Source of the DNA: an uncultured Roseibium sp.
GTDB taxonomy: Bacteria > Pseudomonadota > Alphaproteobacteria > Rhizobiales > Stappiaceae
NCBI RefSeq assembly: GCF_963675985.1
Contig: NZ_OY780958.1
Coordinates: 1,984,001-2,048,000 of the forward strand
DNA: 64,000 nucleotides
Reading direction: 5' to 3'
Positions within the stretch are counted from its first letter, which is position 1. Each line of letters starts with the position of its first letter. A model generated the notes under the pieces. It had not been told where the DNA came from. It saw nothing but the letters and a program-made list of their open reading frames with translations, and made no database searches. A program made the position numbers and the translations under genes. Positions 51,596 to 61,300 of this stretch are shown one piece after another.

Positions 51596-52780
51596 CTACA
51601 TGGCTGCAGGGCGGGTCTGAACGGGGAAGGAGGCGATATATTTCGCGAGATTTTCCGGATCGAACTCAACACCGTCAAAGAGCTGTTTCGGAGCTTGTAC
51701 AACACCACTGCCGCCGCCCCCGTATCCGAGAGCATCCCGGAAAAGACGGTCATCGAAAGTCCTGACCACCTTCTCCGCGTCCGGTTTCGAATAGGCTGCC
51801 TGTCCCCACCGAACCATCTGCGAATAGAACCACAGGCCATCCGCCCCGGTCGGGCACAAGGCCTCCGGACCGGCAAAGGACAAAAAGCGGGGCAAGTCCA
51901 GTGACAGGCCCGGTTCCAGTTGGAGCTTGCCGGTCAATGCCGGAATGCAGGTCTCGGGCGCGCAATCGAGATAATCAGGCGCAGCGAGCAGATGCGCCAG
52001 GTCTTCCGCATTATCCCAATTCGCGCACCAGTCGGCCGCCTTGATCAAGGCCCGGATTAAAGACTGCAGCGTCTCCGCATTTTGACCCGCCCAACTCTCG
52101 GTAACCCCGAGCACCTTTTCGGGACTGGCAGGCCAGATCGCGTCCTTGAAAGTCACAATTCTTCCTATACCGTTCTGGACCGAAATCGTGTTCCAGGGTT
52201 CGCCGACGCAGTATCCGTCTATCCGTCCGGCCAACAAGGCGTCCGGCATCAGTGGCGGCGGCAACACGGTGATTTCCACATCCCGATCGGGATCAATACC
52301 GGTGGCGGCGAGCCAATAACGCAATTCATAGGCATGACCGGAAAAGGGGTGCACCACGCCGAACCGAAGCGGCTCTTTTCCCTCGGCCCGACGGATTGAG
52401 ATGACCTTTGCCAGAGCTTCACCGGTGGATGCCGGGTCTCCGGCGCCGTCCGCACCTTCCCCCTTCATTTCCTTCCATAGCGCCAAAGAAACCGAAATGG
52501 CATTCCCACCGAGCCCGAGGGTCATCGGCGCCAGCATGGGAACCGACAAAGATGTCAGATTGAGCGTTGCCGCGATGGGCATGGGCGCAAGCATATGGGC
52601 CACATCGAAGTGACCGATGGAAATCCGGTCCCTGATGTTGGCCCAGGAAGTTTCCCGCACCAGCTTCAGTTCGATGCCTTCCTCTTCGGCAAAGCCGCAC
52701 CGGGCTGCAGCCACCAGCAAGGCGCTGTCAAGCAAGGGAATGAAGCCGGCGATCACCGTCTTTGCAGCGGGATGGCTCAT
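51596..52780 (-). CDS. nasS: Nitrate sensor protein of the NasST system
   Basis: A 394-aa NrtA-like protein without a signal peptide, so cytoplasmic. It keeps the binding fold: VIAGFIPLLDSALLVAAARC, ISIGHFDVAHMLAPMPIAAT, FSGHAYELRYWLAATGIDPD, RIDGYCVGEPWNTISVQNGI. In the NasST system NasS binds nitrate or nitrite and, when empty, holds NasT inactive. Its gene is 62 bp after nasT on the same strand and upstream of the nrtA leader it should control. GGGAG precedes the ATG. Confidence 0.92.
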   Translation of the reverse strand: MSHPAAKTVIAGFIPLLDSALLVAAARCGFAEEEGIELKLVRETSWANIRDRISIGHFDVAHMLAPMPIAATLNLTSLSVPMLAPMTLGLGGNAISVSLALWKEMKGEGADGAGDPASTGEALAKVISIRRAEGKEPLRFGVVHPFSGHAYELRYWLAATGIDPDRDVEITVLPPPLMPDALLAGRIDGYCVGEPWNTISVQNGIGRIVTFKDAIWPASPEKVLGVTESWAGQNAETLQSLIRALIKAADWCANWDNAEDLAHLLAAPDYLDCAPETCIPALTGKLQLEPGLSLDLPRFLSFAGPEALCPTGADGLWFYSQMVRWGQAAYSKPDAEKVVRTFDDRLFRDALGYGGGGSGVVQAPKQLFDGVEFDPENLAKYIASFPVQTRPAAM

Positions 52781-52842
52781 GATCCACTCCCGTATCTTAC
52801 CGGGCGACTTACACCCTTGTTTCTTCTTCCCGTCACAATGGC

Positions 52843-53430
52843 CTACCCTTCGAGCAATCCGCTCGCGATAATCAGACTTTGGGCCACATCGATGATTTTG
52901 CGGCTCTGGTTCATGGCCGTTCGGCGCAGGAGATCATAGGCCTCCGGTTCCGATATGCCTCTCGATTTCATGAGGATGCCCTTCGCCCGGTCGATCGTCT
53001 TCCGGTCGGCCAACTCGCTCCTGGCTTCCTCGAGTTCATTCGCCAACCGGGAAAAGGCCCGGAAGCGGCTGATCGCCATATCGAGAATCGGCTTGATCCG
53101 CTCTTTCTTCAGACCATCGACCACATAGGCCGACACGCCGGCATCGACCGCGGCCTCGATGGATCCGCTTTCCGACTTATCGACGAACATGGCGATCGGA
53201 CGCCGTACGGCCCGCGAAATCTGGAAAATGTGCTCAAGCTGGTCCCGGTTCGGGTTTTCCAGGTCAATGACGATCACATCCGGATCGATATCGGTGATCT
53301 GGCGCACGAGACCATCCATCTGGTCAATCAGCATGACCCGGTCATGCCCGGCCTCCCGCAGACCCTGCTCGATAATCGAGGCCCGGATCTTGTTGTCGTC
53401 AATCACGAGAATGGAAAGCGGATCACCCAT
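52843..53430 (-). CDS. nasT: ANTAR-domain response regulator/antiterminator
   Basis: A 195-aa protein with a receiver-like domain (ILVIDDNKIRASIIEQGLRE, DIDPDVIVIDLENPNRDQLE, PIAMFVDKSESGSIEAAVDA) and a C-terminal ANTAR domain (ELADRKTIDRAKGILMKSRG, ISEPEAYDLLRRTAMNQSRK). The R-x-K-G-I-L-M and A-Y-D-L-L-R pattern is the RNA-binding ANTAR core. When released by NasS, it prevents termination in the nrtA leader. The start codon has no clear ribosome site, and a GCGCA-ATTA-TGCGC hairpin lies at 53432-53445, so translation may be weak or controlled. Confidence 0.94.
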   Translation of the reverse strand: MGDPLSILVIDDNKIRASIIEQGLREAGHDRVMLIDQMDGLVRQITDIDPDVIVIDLENPNRDQLEHIFQISRAVRRPIAMFVDKSESGSIEAAVDAGVSAYVVDGLKKERIKPILDMAISRFRAFSRLANELEEARSELADRKTIDRAKGILMKSRGISEPEAYDLLRRTAMNQSRKIIDVAQSLIIASGLLEG

Positions 53431-53800
53431 GGCGCAATTATGCGCATGTTCATTTAATGTGCAAACAGATATTGCGCCGCAGCAATTCTTCTTCCAATAT
53501 CAATATCGTCAAATGAGATCCTTTGGGGATCCGGTCACGGTGTGCTTTACACCTGTATCGATTGTGGACAACGACGAAGCATACACTATCCGCATCAAAA
53601 GAAACTTTTACCGGCAATCCGTGTACCTGACTTTACCGGTGTTTCGGGATCGCAAAGAAAGTCCGAACATCAGCCCTCTCCACCGATACAGGTCCGTCAT
53701 GTTATTGGCCTACCGACGGGTTTGCTTGGATGAGATTTCAAATTCGCCAGCCATATTTTTTCAAGCACTCAAGCGGTTTTGCTCTCGCCGAATAGCGCTA
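53431..53800. other. 370-bp intergenic region before nasT
   Basis: No gene seen. It holds the nasT promoter region and the 3' end of the large acyl operon. Visible elements are the hairpin at 53432-53445 and a perfect GGTGT-N5-ACACC palindrome at 53539-53553, a possible operator. I see no T-run terminator for the operon ending at 53801. Confidence 0.55.
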
Positions 53801-55429
53801 TCATGCGAACCGGGCGAGCTTTCCCTCGACCCAACGTTGCCGGACAACACGGGTGCGTTTCTTGCCGCTGGACGTCTTTTCCACCATGCCTCGGGGCACA
53901 AGCAAAATATCCGTCGGTGCAAATCCATATTTTTCCAACGTCAATCGCCGAATGGCTGGTATGCGCTCGCTCCGCTGCGCCGGGTTCCAATCCGCGACAC
54001 TTTCAATCAGCAGGACCTGCCGTGACCGGGCGGTGTCGGGATCATCGACACCGAACAGGAGTGCCCGCCCTGCCCCGATGAAGGGTAGTTCCTCGACATC
54101 AAGTTCGACATCCGACGGCACAATATTACAGCCTCCGACGTTCAACCGGTCATCCACCCGCCCGTAAAAATACAATTCTCCCTCCGCAAGAAAGCCGAGA
54201 TCGCCCGTCCGCAGGTATCCGCGGCCCAGGAGGGTTTCTGTCGCAGCCGGGTTGTTTTCGTAACCGTCTGTCTGACAAGGCCCTGAGACTGTGATTTCAC
54301 CCAGATGCCAATCTGGTAAGGGGCATCCGGAGGTGTCGCGGATTGTCAGGACACAGGCCTTGTTCGGGCGCCCTACCGATACGATTTCCAGGCTGTCCTG
54401 TGCGGTGCCGGGGCGAACGGCACTCGATCCGGAGATACGAACCCGCCGGCGGCGCACTGCGCCCCGGCCGCTACTCGTGCAGCCGAGCGTGTATTCCGCC
54501 AAACCGTACCCCGTACGGACATTCGAACGGGAAAGGCCAAAGGGACCCAGGGTCGCATCCAGTCGGTCCAGCACGATGGGGCTGATCTTTTCCGCCGCCA
54601 GATACATCACGAGCCGTGACAGGTTACAGCTCCCGGGTGTCATGTGCCGGGTCCCTCTCAAGGTGGCCGCCAGCACCGAATTTGTGGAGAAGGTCAAGTC
54701 GCAGTGGGCTTGCGACAGCCAGTTGTACCAGCGCGCCGGGTTGCGAATGAAGTAGAAAGGCGGCGCGAGAAGTGCGTCCGCAGTCGTAAACAGCGGCAAC
54801 AGCATGCCGATAAAAAGGCCCATGTCATGATAGATCGGCAGCCACGACCCGACGGACCGGGGCCGGATATCTGGATCCCCCAACGCGTAGTTCGTCTGCA
54901 ACTGCTGCAATTGTGTTACGATCATGTCTTGCCTGACACGCACGCCCTTGGGCCGGCCGGTACTGCCGGAGGTAAACTGGATCAGCGCGACGTCCCCCAG
55001 GCCGGTGTCGGCCGGCGCGACAGTCTGTTCAGGACAGGATGCCAGCGACTCGACGCCGACATAGGATGCTGCCGCGTTGCAAGCGACAGGGGCGCGAACC
55101 GTGTGCAGGATCAACCGCGAACCGCAAATGCGGGCAACCTGAGCGACCAGGCCATCAGGCACCCCATCGTCCGCACCATGGGGACGCAAGGGCACGGCGA
55201 CGGCTCCCAGCCGCCACACCGCGAGCAGCGCTGTAACTGCCGCCGATCCGGTGTCCATGAGAAGGATCACCCGGTCGCCCTTCACCACATTCCTCAAGGT
55301 CAGGCCCGCCGCGATCCGCTCCGCGCGCGCCAGCAGGTCCGACAGCCGCAACTCGAGCCCCTCTGCCGGGAAGCGCCAGACGGGATCATGATCGTCGGGG
55401 CACCAAATGATACGGTCCAGAAGCGACAT
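53801..55429 (-). CDS. Fatty acyl-AMP ligase-like adenylating enzyme
   Basis: A 542-aa ANL-family enzyme. P-loop TSGSTGRPKGVRV (153-165), SWLPIYHDMGLFIGMLLPLF, FYFIRNPARWYNWLSQAHCD, LTFSTNSVLAATLRG, the A5 motif VRTGYGLAEYTLGC, YLRTGDLGFLAEGELYFYGR (A7/A8), and the terminal MVEKTSSGKKRT with the A10 Lys. The S-W-L-P-x-Y-H-D-M-G-L stretch is typical of FAALs, which make acyl-AMP and load it on a carrier protein rather than CoA. A carrier protein gene lies two genes upstream. It is the last gene of the operon, 6 bp after the ketosynthase. Confidence 0.85.
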   Translation of the reverse strand: MSLLDRIIWCPDDHDPVWRFPAEGLELRLSDLLARAERIAAGLTLRNVVKGDRVILLMDTGSAAVTALLAVWRLGAVAVPLRPHGADDGVPDGLVAQVARICGSRLILHTVRAPVACNAAASYVGVESLASCPEQTVAPADTGLGDVALIQFTSGSTGRPKGVRVRQDMIVTQLQQLQTNYALGDPDIRPRSVGSWLPIYHDMGLFIGMLLPLFTTADALLAPPFYFIRNPARWYNWLSQAHCDLTFSTNSVLAATLRGTRHMTPGSCNLSRLVMYLAAEKISPIVLDRLDATLGPFGLSRSNVRTGYGLAEYTLGCTSSGRGAVRRRRVRISGSSAVRPGTAQDSLEIVSVGRPNKACVLTIRDTSGCPLPDWHLGEITVSGPCQTDGYENNPAATETLLGRGYLRTGDLGFLAEGELYFYGRVDDRLNVGGCNIVPSDVELDVEELPFIGAGRALLFGVDDPDTARSRQVLLIESVADWNPAQRSERIPAIRRLTLEKYGFAPTDILLVPRGMVEKTSSGKKRTRVVRQRWVEGKLARFA

Positions 55430-55435
55430 TGCCCG

Positions 55436-56671
55436 TTACACTCTCCGGACCGCCAAGGCAGCGTTGACGCCACCGAAGGCGAAGGATTGCTTCACCGCAG
55501 CACCGATCCGGATTTCGCGAGCGGAATTCGGTACGCAATCGATGTCACACTCCGGATCCGGCCCCAGGTAGTTCACCGTCGGCGGAACCACTTCCTCCTG
55601 CAGACCCTTGAGGGTGGCAATCAGCTCCAGGCCTCCGGCCGCCCCGAAGGTGTGGCCGATTTGGGACTTGGTCGACGACATCATCAGGCGATCGGCATGT
55701 GCGCCGAAAACCTCCCGCACGGCCCTGGTTTCGACCACGTCGTTCAGCGGCGTCCCGGTGCCGTGGGCGCTGACATAACCGATATCCTCCGGTGCGAGCC
55801 CCGCATCCCGTAATGCGATCGTTACGGCGCGGACCGGACCACGCCGGGTGGGCTGTAAGGTATCGCCCGCGTCGCAGGACATGCCGAACCCGGCGATCTC
55901 GCCGATAATCTCGGCTCCGCGCTTAAGGGCCGAATCCATGGTCTCCAGAACCAGCACCCCTGCCCCTTCGCCCAGGGCCAGCCCGCTGCGGTCCTTTGAA
56001 AACGGGCGGCAGGTATCCGAGGCAACGGTCCGCGCGGAATCGAAGGCCCGCATGGAGCAGTAAAGGACATTCGCCTCGGTTCCGCCGGTGAGGGCAAATT
56101 GCGCGTAACCGTGACGGAGCATCATCGCGGCCTGGGCCACGGCGTGGGATCCTGCCGCGCAGCCCGTGGCCACGATGAACCCGGGGCCAAAGATCTGGTG
56201 CTCGATGGCGATCAGCCCAACGGCGGCCTGATGGTTGGTGCGCGGAACGGTCGTCGGATGGGCCCTGGGCCGCTTCTTTCCGAAAAGCTGGCGCGCAGCC
56301 TCTTCCCGCGACTGTTCGCCGCCGCCGCCGCAGCCCAGGATGACGGCTGCGTCGCGCAGGTGTTCCGCCTCGAGACCGGCCTGTGCGATGGCTTCCCGTG
56401 CCGCGATCTGGCCAAATTGGGAAAACGGTTCGGACGTCAGAACATCGACGTTGGAAAAATGTTCGGACGGATCGTAGTCGGGAACGGTGGCTGCGGGTCG
56501 GGTCACTTCCAGGGTGTCGAAAGATCTGACGGTCGGTCGGATGGAACTGCGCCCCTCGACGATTCCGTCCCACATTCTGGCAACGCCCAGGCCGAAACCC
56601 GACACCGCGCCCATGCCGGTTACCACAACGCGGTTTGATCCATCCGGTCGAAACGGATCGAGCCCGGTCAT
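55436..56671 (-). CDS. Beta-ketoacyl-ACP synthase (FabF/KAS II-like)
   Basis: A 411-aa condensing enzyme with the complete active site: Cys171 in VATGCAAGSHAV, His303 in SAHGTGTPLND, Lys335 and His340 in TKSQIGHTFGAAGG. The fold marks VVVTGMGAVSGFGLGVARMW and SFAFGGVNAALAVRR are intact. It would extend an acyl chain held on the carrier protein. It overlaps the ACP gene by 4 bp (ATGA), which indicates coupling. An unusual insert REEAARQLFGKKRPRAHPTT (about 122-141) replaces part of the typical loop. There is no reductase, dehydratase or acyltransferase in the window, so it must rely on others or perform a single step. Confidence 0.9.
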   Translation of the reverse strand: MTGLDPFRPDGSNRVVVTGMGAVSGFGLGVARMWDGIVEGRSSIRPTVRSFDTLEVTRPAATVPDYDPSEHFSNVDVLTSEPFSQFGQIAAREAIAQAGLEAEHLRDAAVILGCGGGGEQSREEAARQLFGKKRPRAHPTTVPRTNHQAAVGLIAIEHQIFGPGFIVATGCAAGSHAVAQAAMMLRHGYAQFALTGGTEANVLYCSMRAFDSARTVASDTCRPFSKDRSGLALGEGAGVLVLETMDSALKRGAEIIGEIAGFGMSCDAGDTLQPTRRGPVRAVTIALRDAGLAPEDIGYVSAHGTGTPLNDVVETRAVREVFGAHADRLMMSSTKSQIGHTFGAAGGLELIATLKGLQEEVVPPTVNYLGPDPECDIDCVPNSAREIRIGAAVKQSFAFGGVNAALAVRRV

Positions 56672-56937
56672 GCCGCGACCTTCTTGTCCAGAAGCCTGCG
56701 CACAAGCGCGACGAACTCAGTACCTGTCTCGAAGACGTCGAGCCCCGCATCGACAATGACAACGTCGTAGAGTTCCTCGACCTCGAACACGACGGTGATC
56801 ATCTCGATCGACGAAATTCCGAGGTCGTCAAAGGGTGTGTCAGGCCGAATGTCGACATCGACCATGGTCGGCACGACCTTGTTGATGCAGTTGCGGATCT
56901 CGGCCCAAATGGCATCGGTGTCAGAGTGTGCTGTCAT
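56668..56937 (-). CDS. Acyl carrier protein
   Basis: An 89-aa four-helix carrier. DAIWAEIRNCINKVVPTMVD opens it, and DLGISSIEMITVVFEVEELY carries the phosphopantetheine site Ser43, where the usual DSL is SSI. It is acidic, as expected. GGAG lies six bases before the ATG at 56937; an upstream TTG is less likely. It is encoded between the Ig-like protein and the ketosynthase in one operon, so it is a dedicated carrier and not the housekeeping AcpP. No phosphopantetheinyl transferase is seen here. Confidence 0.9.
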   Translation of the reverse strand: MTAHSDTDAIWAEIRNCINKVVPTMVDVDIRPDTPFDDLGISSIEMITVVFEVEELYDVVIVDAGLDVFETGTEFVALVRRLLDKKVAA

Positions 56938-56959
56938 GCGGTTCTCCAATCTTCGGACA

Positions 56960-58390
56960 TCATGCGGTGGCCGGGACCACCTTCAGATCCAGCTGACTGG
57001 ACACGTCCGGCGTGTCCGTCCCCTTGACCACAAGCACCAGCGTCGTCGAAGCAGACGGTGCCCTGATCTTCGTGCTTCCGGCCTGGCTTGCAGTGTCGAG
57101 CGGTACCGGCGACGTGGGCTGTCCGATCCCGATGCCCAGCGCGGCCGACTGGGCATTTCCGGTCGCATAACTCACTGTCACCTCATCGCCGGGTTTTGCC
57201 GGATTGGGGGTGGCCGTCATCACCTGAACCTGCAGTTCGGGTCCGCCCAGATAGGCCCTAAGCGGCTCCTGTCCCGCCCCCGGTCCGTAGGCCGTGAGCG
57301 TCCAGTCCCCGCTTGTACCCGACTGGGTTGGCGACCCCGGCGCGGCGTTGACGACGTCATGCGTGGTCTCGGTCTTGCCCATGTCGGTGTAGCGGAACCA
57401 GCGGATCTCGACCGGCTCGAATTCAAAAGTCACAGTGGACGTCTTCGGCCCGTTGAAACCCTCCGCTTTCAGGGAAATGTCGACGGAGGAACTGTTGCCG
57501 GTCAGGAAGTTGCCCGGCGCGACCGTTTTCGTGCCGCTCATGTCGACGGTTGTCGACCCTGTCGGAGTGATCAGGCTGGGGTCGCTATTGGTATATTCGG
57601 CGGACCAGATCAGTGTGGCTTCATCTTTCGTGCCGATCTTGCCTGTCACGTCGGTATCGAGCTCCGCCATGACGCTACCGACGAATGCAACGGTCACCTC
57701 CTGAACGAATTGCCGGTCATCGGTGTAGAGTTGAAGAAGGTAGTTCTGGGCGGGAACGTCCACATCCATCTTGAGCGTGTCGGTAAAGGGTCCCGACCCG
57801 GTAATGTTCCGCCGGATGCTGCCCGGCTGCAACACGACATAACTTCCCCCTGACACCACCCAGGTGAGCGTGGTCTGGTCTCCCTTTGTCACCGTGACCG
57901 GCGCGGCATAGAAGCTGTTGATCTTGAGGGACGCCGCTTCCTTCGTAATTGTCCTGGTCACGCTTCCACCGCTCACCTGCTCCTTGATGAGGAAGGCCGC
58001 CGCGCCCTTGCCCGCGCTGACATGGAGGTTCTGGAATTCGAAACGCACGCTTGCCAGGCCTTTCAGGGCCGGACCCGAAAGGGCGACGTAAGGGGGATCG
58101 GCATTGAGGTAGGGGCTGACCAGCCATTGCGGATCCGAGGCAACGATCGACAATCCACCGGCACTCGTGGTGATGTCGTCCGGGTCCGGTCCGATGGGCA
58201 TCAGGACGTAGATCGTCTGAGCACCGCTGCCATCGTCCTGGCTCGGGTTGGTAACCGTCAGGATAGGAGCGGCGATCACACCCGTGAAAAGGGTGTCGGG
58301 GTCGAACCGGTATTGATAGACCGTGTCCGTCCCGGCGCCGACAGCTTCGGTTTCCACGATGCGTTTCAGATCGTCTGCGGACAGTTCCAT
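56960..58390 (-). CDS. Ig-like/beta-rich hypothetical protein
   Basis: 476 aa with no family I can name and no signal peptide or membrane helix. The sequence is all-beta in character with several domain-like repeats: SFYAAPVTVTKGDQTTLTWV (about 165-185), GKIGTKDEATLIWSAEYTNS, and VMTATPNPAKPGDEVTVSYA. The 'xPxxVxxGdxvTLtWxv' form is typical of Ig-like or fibronectin-like folds. The last segment ends in a beta strand (QLDLKVVPATA). The start overlaps the stop of the 1285-aa gene by one base (TAATG), so the two are coupled. A structural or binding role in a complex with it is likely. It is 22 bp from the ACP start. Confidence 0.8.
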   Translation of the reverse strand: MELSADDLKRIVETEAVGAGTDTVYQYRFDPDTLFTGVIAAPILTVTNPSQDDGSGAQTIYVLMPIGPDPDDITTSAGGLSIVASDPQWLVSPYLNADPPYVALSGPALKGLASVRFEFQNLHVSAGKGAAAFLIKEQVSGGSVTRTITKEAASLKINSFYAAPVTVTKGDQTTLTWVVSGGSYVVLQPGSIRRNITGSGPFTDTLKMDVDVPAQNYLLQLYTDDRQFVQEVTVAFVGSVMAELDTDVTGKIGTKDEATLIWSAEYTNSDPSLITPTGSTTVDMSGTKTVAPGNFLTGNSSSVDISLKAEGFNGPKTSTVTFEFEPVEIRWFRYTDMGKTETTHDVVNAAPGSPTQSGTSGDWTLTAYGPGAGQEPLRAYLGGPELQVQVMTATPNPAKPGDEVTVSYATGNAQSAALGIGIGQPTSPVPLDTASQAGSTKIRAPSASTTLVLVVKGTDTPDVSSQLDLKVVPATA

Positions 58391-61300
58391 TATCGCTCCT
58401 CCCCTTCAATAAAGGTCAGGTCCGCGATCGAACCGTCGCCCTGGCCTCCCACCGGGTTTTTGGGAACCAGTCCGAGCCAGCCTTCCCGGAGGGTCGGGAC
58501 CTGGTTCGGCATGATGCTGTCCGGCTGGCTCGGCTGCAGGTTGTTGACGGTTTCCCAGGTGGTGATGCCGGTACGGGCAATCCAGCTCCAGGTACCTGCG
58601 ACGTTGCCGGGCAGCGGCATCTGCACCTGTCGTGGACTGGTCAGGATCGGCCCGATCCTGAAGGTTGCCAGAAGCTGGTTCATGGCCGCTACGAACGCAG
58701 GCTGCAATGTGGCGGTCACGACCGGCAGGATCCCGGACATGACCGGGATGACACCCCGAGGATCCATGAGAACGGTCAGTTTGGCGGTTGCGCCATCCGG
58801 CTTCAACATGACTTTCGGATCCGGATTGAGATAACCCGAAGCCGGCCCGGCTCCGCCCAGGGTCTCCTGTCCCAGCGCACCCAGCGCCTGCGCCAGCATT
58901 TCCGCCGCGTCGCGCCCTCCCGGGTGTAGCGCGCGGCGGACGGCGCCCATGGTGCTGTCGAATCCCCGCAGCGGGTTCAGGACCGAATAATCGTCGTTGA
59001 GGAAATATCCCAGCGCACCATTGCCGGCGTAACTGAGGTCGCCGATGTGCGTCGTGAAGGCCACGTCCGGCAGGCCACCCGTGTAGTTTTTACCCGTATC
59101 GGCCCAGGACTGATTAATGGCGGGCGGGCCTGACAGTTCAAGACTGATCTCGGCGCGAACGACCGCTACCGGCTGACCGATCAGAACGGCCAGATTGTCA
59201 TCTGCCGGTTGCTGGCTTCCTGCGCCGGCCCACATGGTCACGTCGATCACATCGAGAAGATCCTGGAGCGCCTCGTCGCCCGAAATCGGAGCCTGCGCCA
59301 GCAGGCCGTTTACGAAACCGAGCAGGTGCGGGTTGTCGATTGCCGGCGGCTGGCCGAGCGGCACGTTGGTTCCAGGAGCCGGGTCCCAGCGGATGCTGTT
59401 CCCCTGATCGGTGATCACCGGAAGCAACTCGCCGAGGGGCTTACCGGCCTGGCCGAAGACCAGAACGGAATTGTCGATGTGGTTGGGCAGCAGCCAACCT
59501 GTGACGGGATTGGTCAGGTCCGAAGAGTTGGTCGGGACGGAATCGTCTATAGCGTCGAGCAACTCCAGGAGAAGGCGGCTGTTTTGCTGAACCGCCGGAG
59601 CCACTTGGACATACCGGCTGTTATCATCATCGCCGACGTTTTTGGTGGTAACCGATTGCGATCGGATCGGCAGCACTGTTTCGCCCGGGTTGGTGGCCTG
59701 CAGCACCTGCCCGAAGGCATCGACGATCCAGAGTTTGTCAACGGTGAAATGCCCCGCGCGCAAGGGATAGAACCCCGGCGCAGCCCCGTTGCCTGGCAAG
59801 GGCACCATCGAGGGCGCCTGACGGATGTAGGACTGTATGGTGGGATCCGGATCGGTCAGTTGCGTCATCTGACTGACCTTTTGGAGCATTGTCGATCCGA
59901 ATGCCTCAAACGATCCGGTAATGATGTCGAATTCCCTGATTTCAACGAGGGCTTCATCCAGCGCCTGCTGCTGGTAAATCGGAAGCGTCTTGAAGTTTGG
60001 ATCCGACTTCGTGAAGGTCTCCAGCTTGGCGGCCAGCCCCGCCGAGATCTGGGTGCCGAGGATCGTACGCCCCATGATCGTTTCGCTGGCGGGAGGGATC
60101 GGAACACCCTTCCAGTCGAATTCGATGCCGTCGAGTTTCCAGTTGGTCAACATGTCGGCCGCGTCCGAGGCGGAGGGATGCCAGGTGAGCTGCCAGTCGA
60201 TGAATAAAGGCGACCATGCCGGAGTATACGGCAGCACGGACCGCTTCATCGGCACGATGCCGGTAAAGCCGACAGCGGCGCCCGCCACCTGTTCGGTAAA
60301 GTCGGTTTGCGGCGTGGCCGTAAACGGCGCCGTCTGCTGGGCTATGATTGTCTGCGTGAGTGCATTCAATTGGGCCGGATCCGGGTTGTCGATGCCCGCT
60401 TTTGCGAAGGCGAGTTTGGCGAGAAACTCGGCATTGCCCGTATCGAACAGCAGAACCTCGACCAGATAGTCATCCAGTTCCTTGGGCAGCCCGCGGGGCA
60501 CCGTGGGGAAATCGACATTCTTTCCCAGGTCGTCCGCCGTAATCGTTTCAAGCGAAGCCCCGGGCACACTGACAGTCAGAGCCGTGACCGTCTGGCCCGT
60601 GAACCGGCAGGTCAATGTGTCTTCTGTGCTGCCGTCGGCGCCGGGAGGCAGAAAACGCGTGTCCTGTTTGGCGCCTGCTATCATGATGCTGGTCGACGAC
60701 GGCGCCTGAAACCGCAAGGCTGCGGTGCTGCTCAGTTCGAAAGAACTGCCGAGCGCCGTTCTCAGGGCATTCAGATCCGACTCAAGATCCTGTTTCTGGC
60801 GGGTCTGCTGTTCCGACAACGCGGACAGCGTTTCGTTTACAGCCGTGATCGCGTCAAGGATCTGCTGCCGCCGTTCATTCTTGCCGAACGGGTTCTCCGG
60901 CGTCTGGATAAGTTTGTAGACGAGAGCAAAGAGTTCTTCCGTATTGCCGGCAATATCCTGTTGCGTCGCCTCCAGCTGGGCCTGCCCGTCGTTGACCTTG
61001 GTCAGAAGGTCGGTCTGCGTCTTGTTCAGGTTGACCGTTTGCAGGCTCTTGCCGCGATCGGAATCGGATCCCTCCGGCGGTGCGACCACCCAGAACGTGC
61101 CGGCGTGGCTGCGGGTAAAGCGTGCGCCAAAGCTCTTGTCCTGGAAAATGGATGGTTCCTGGAGGTAATCGAATGTCAGGTCCTGCTGCACCGCGAGCAA
61201 CAGGTCCTCCAGATCGGGGCTGTCGAGTTCGTCCGCGATCCAGGCCGCGATCGCCTCGAACCCGGTGCCGCCGACAGCGACGGAGAGCGGGTGCTGGCCG

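Noticed and set aside
53801..56937. Classical polyketide or aryl-polyene cluster
   Set aside because: Only ACP, KAS and a ligase are present; no ketoreductase, dehydratase, acyltransferase or glycosyltransferase is seen.
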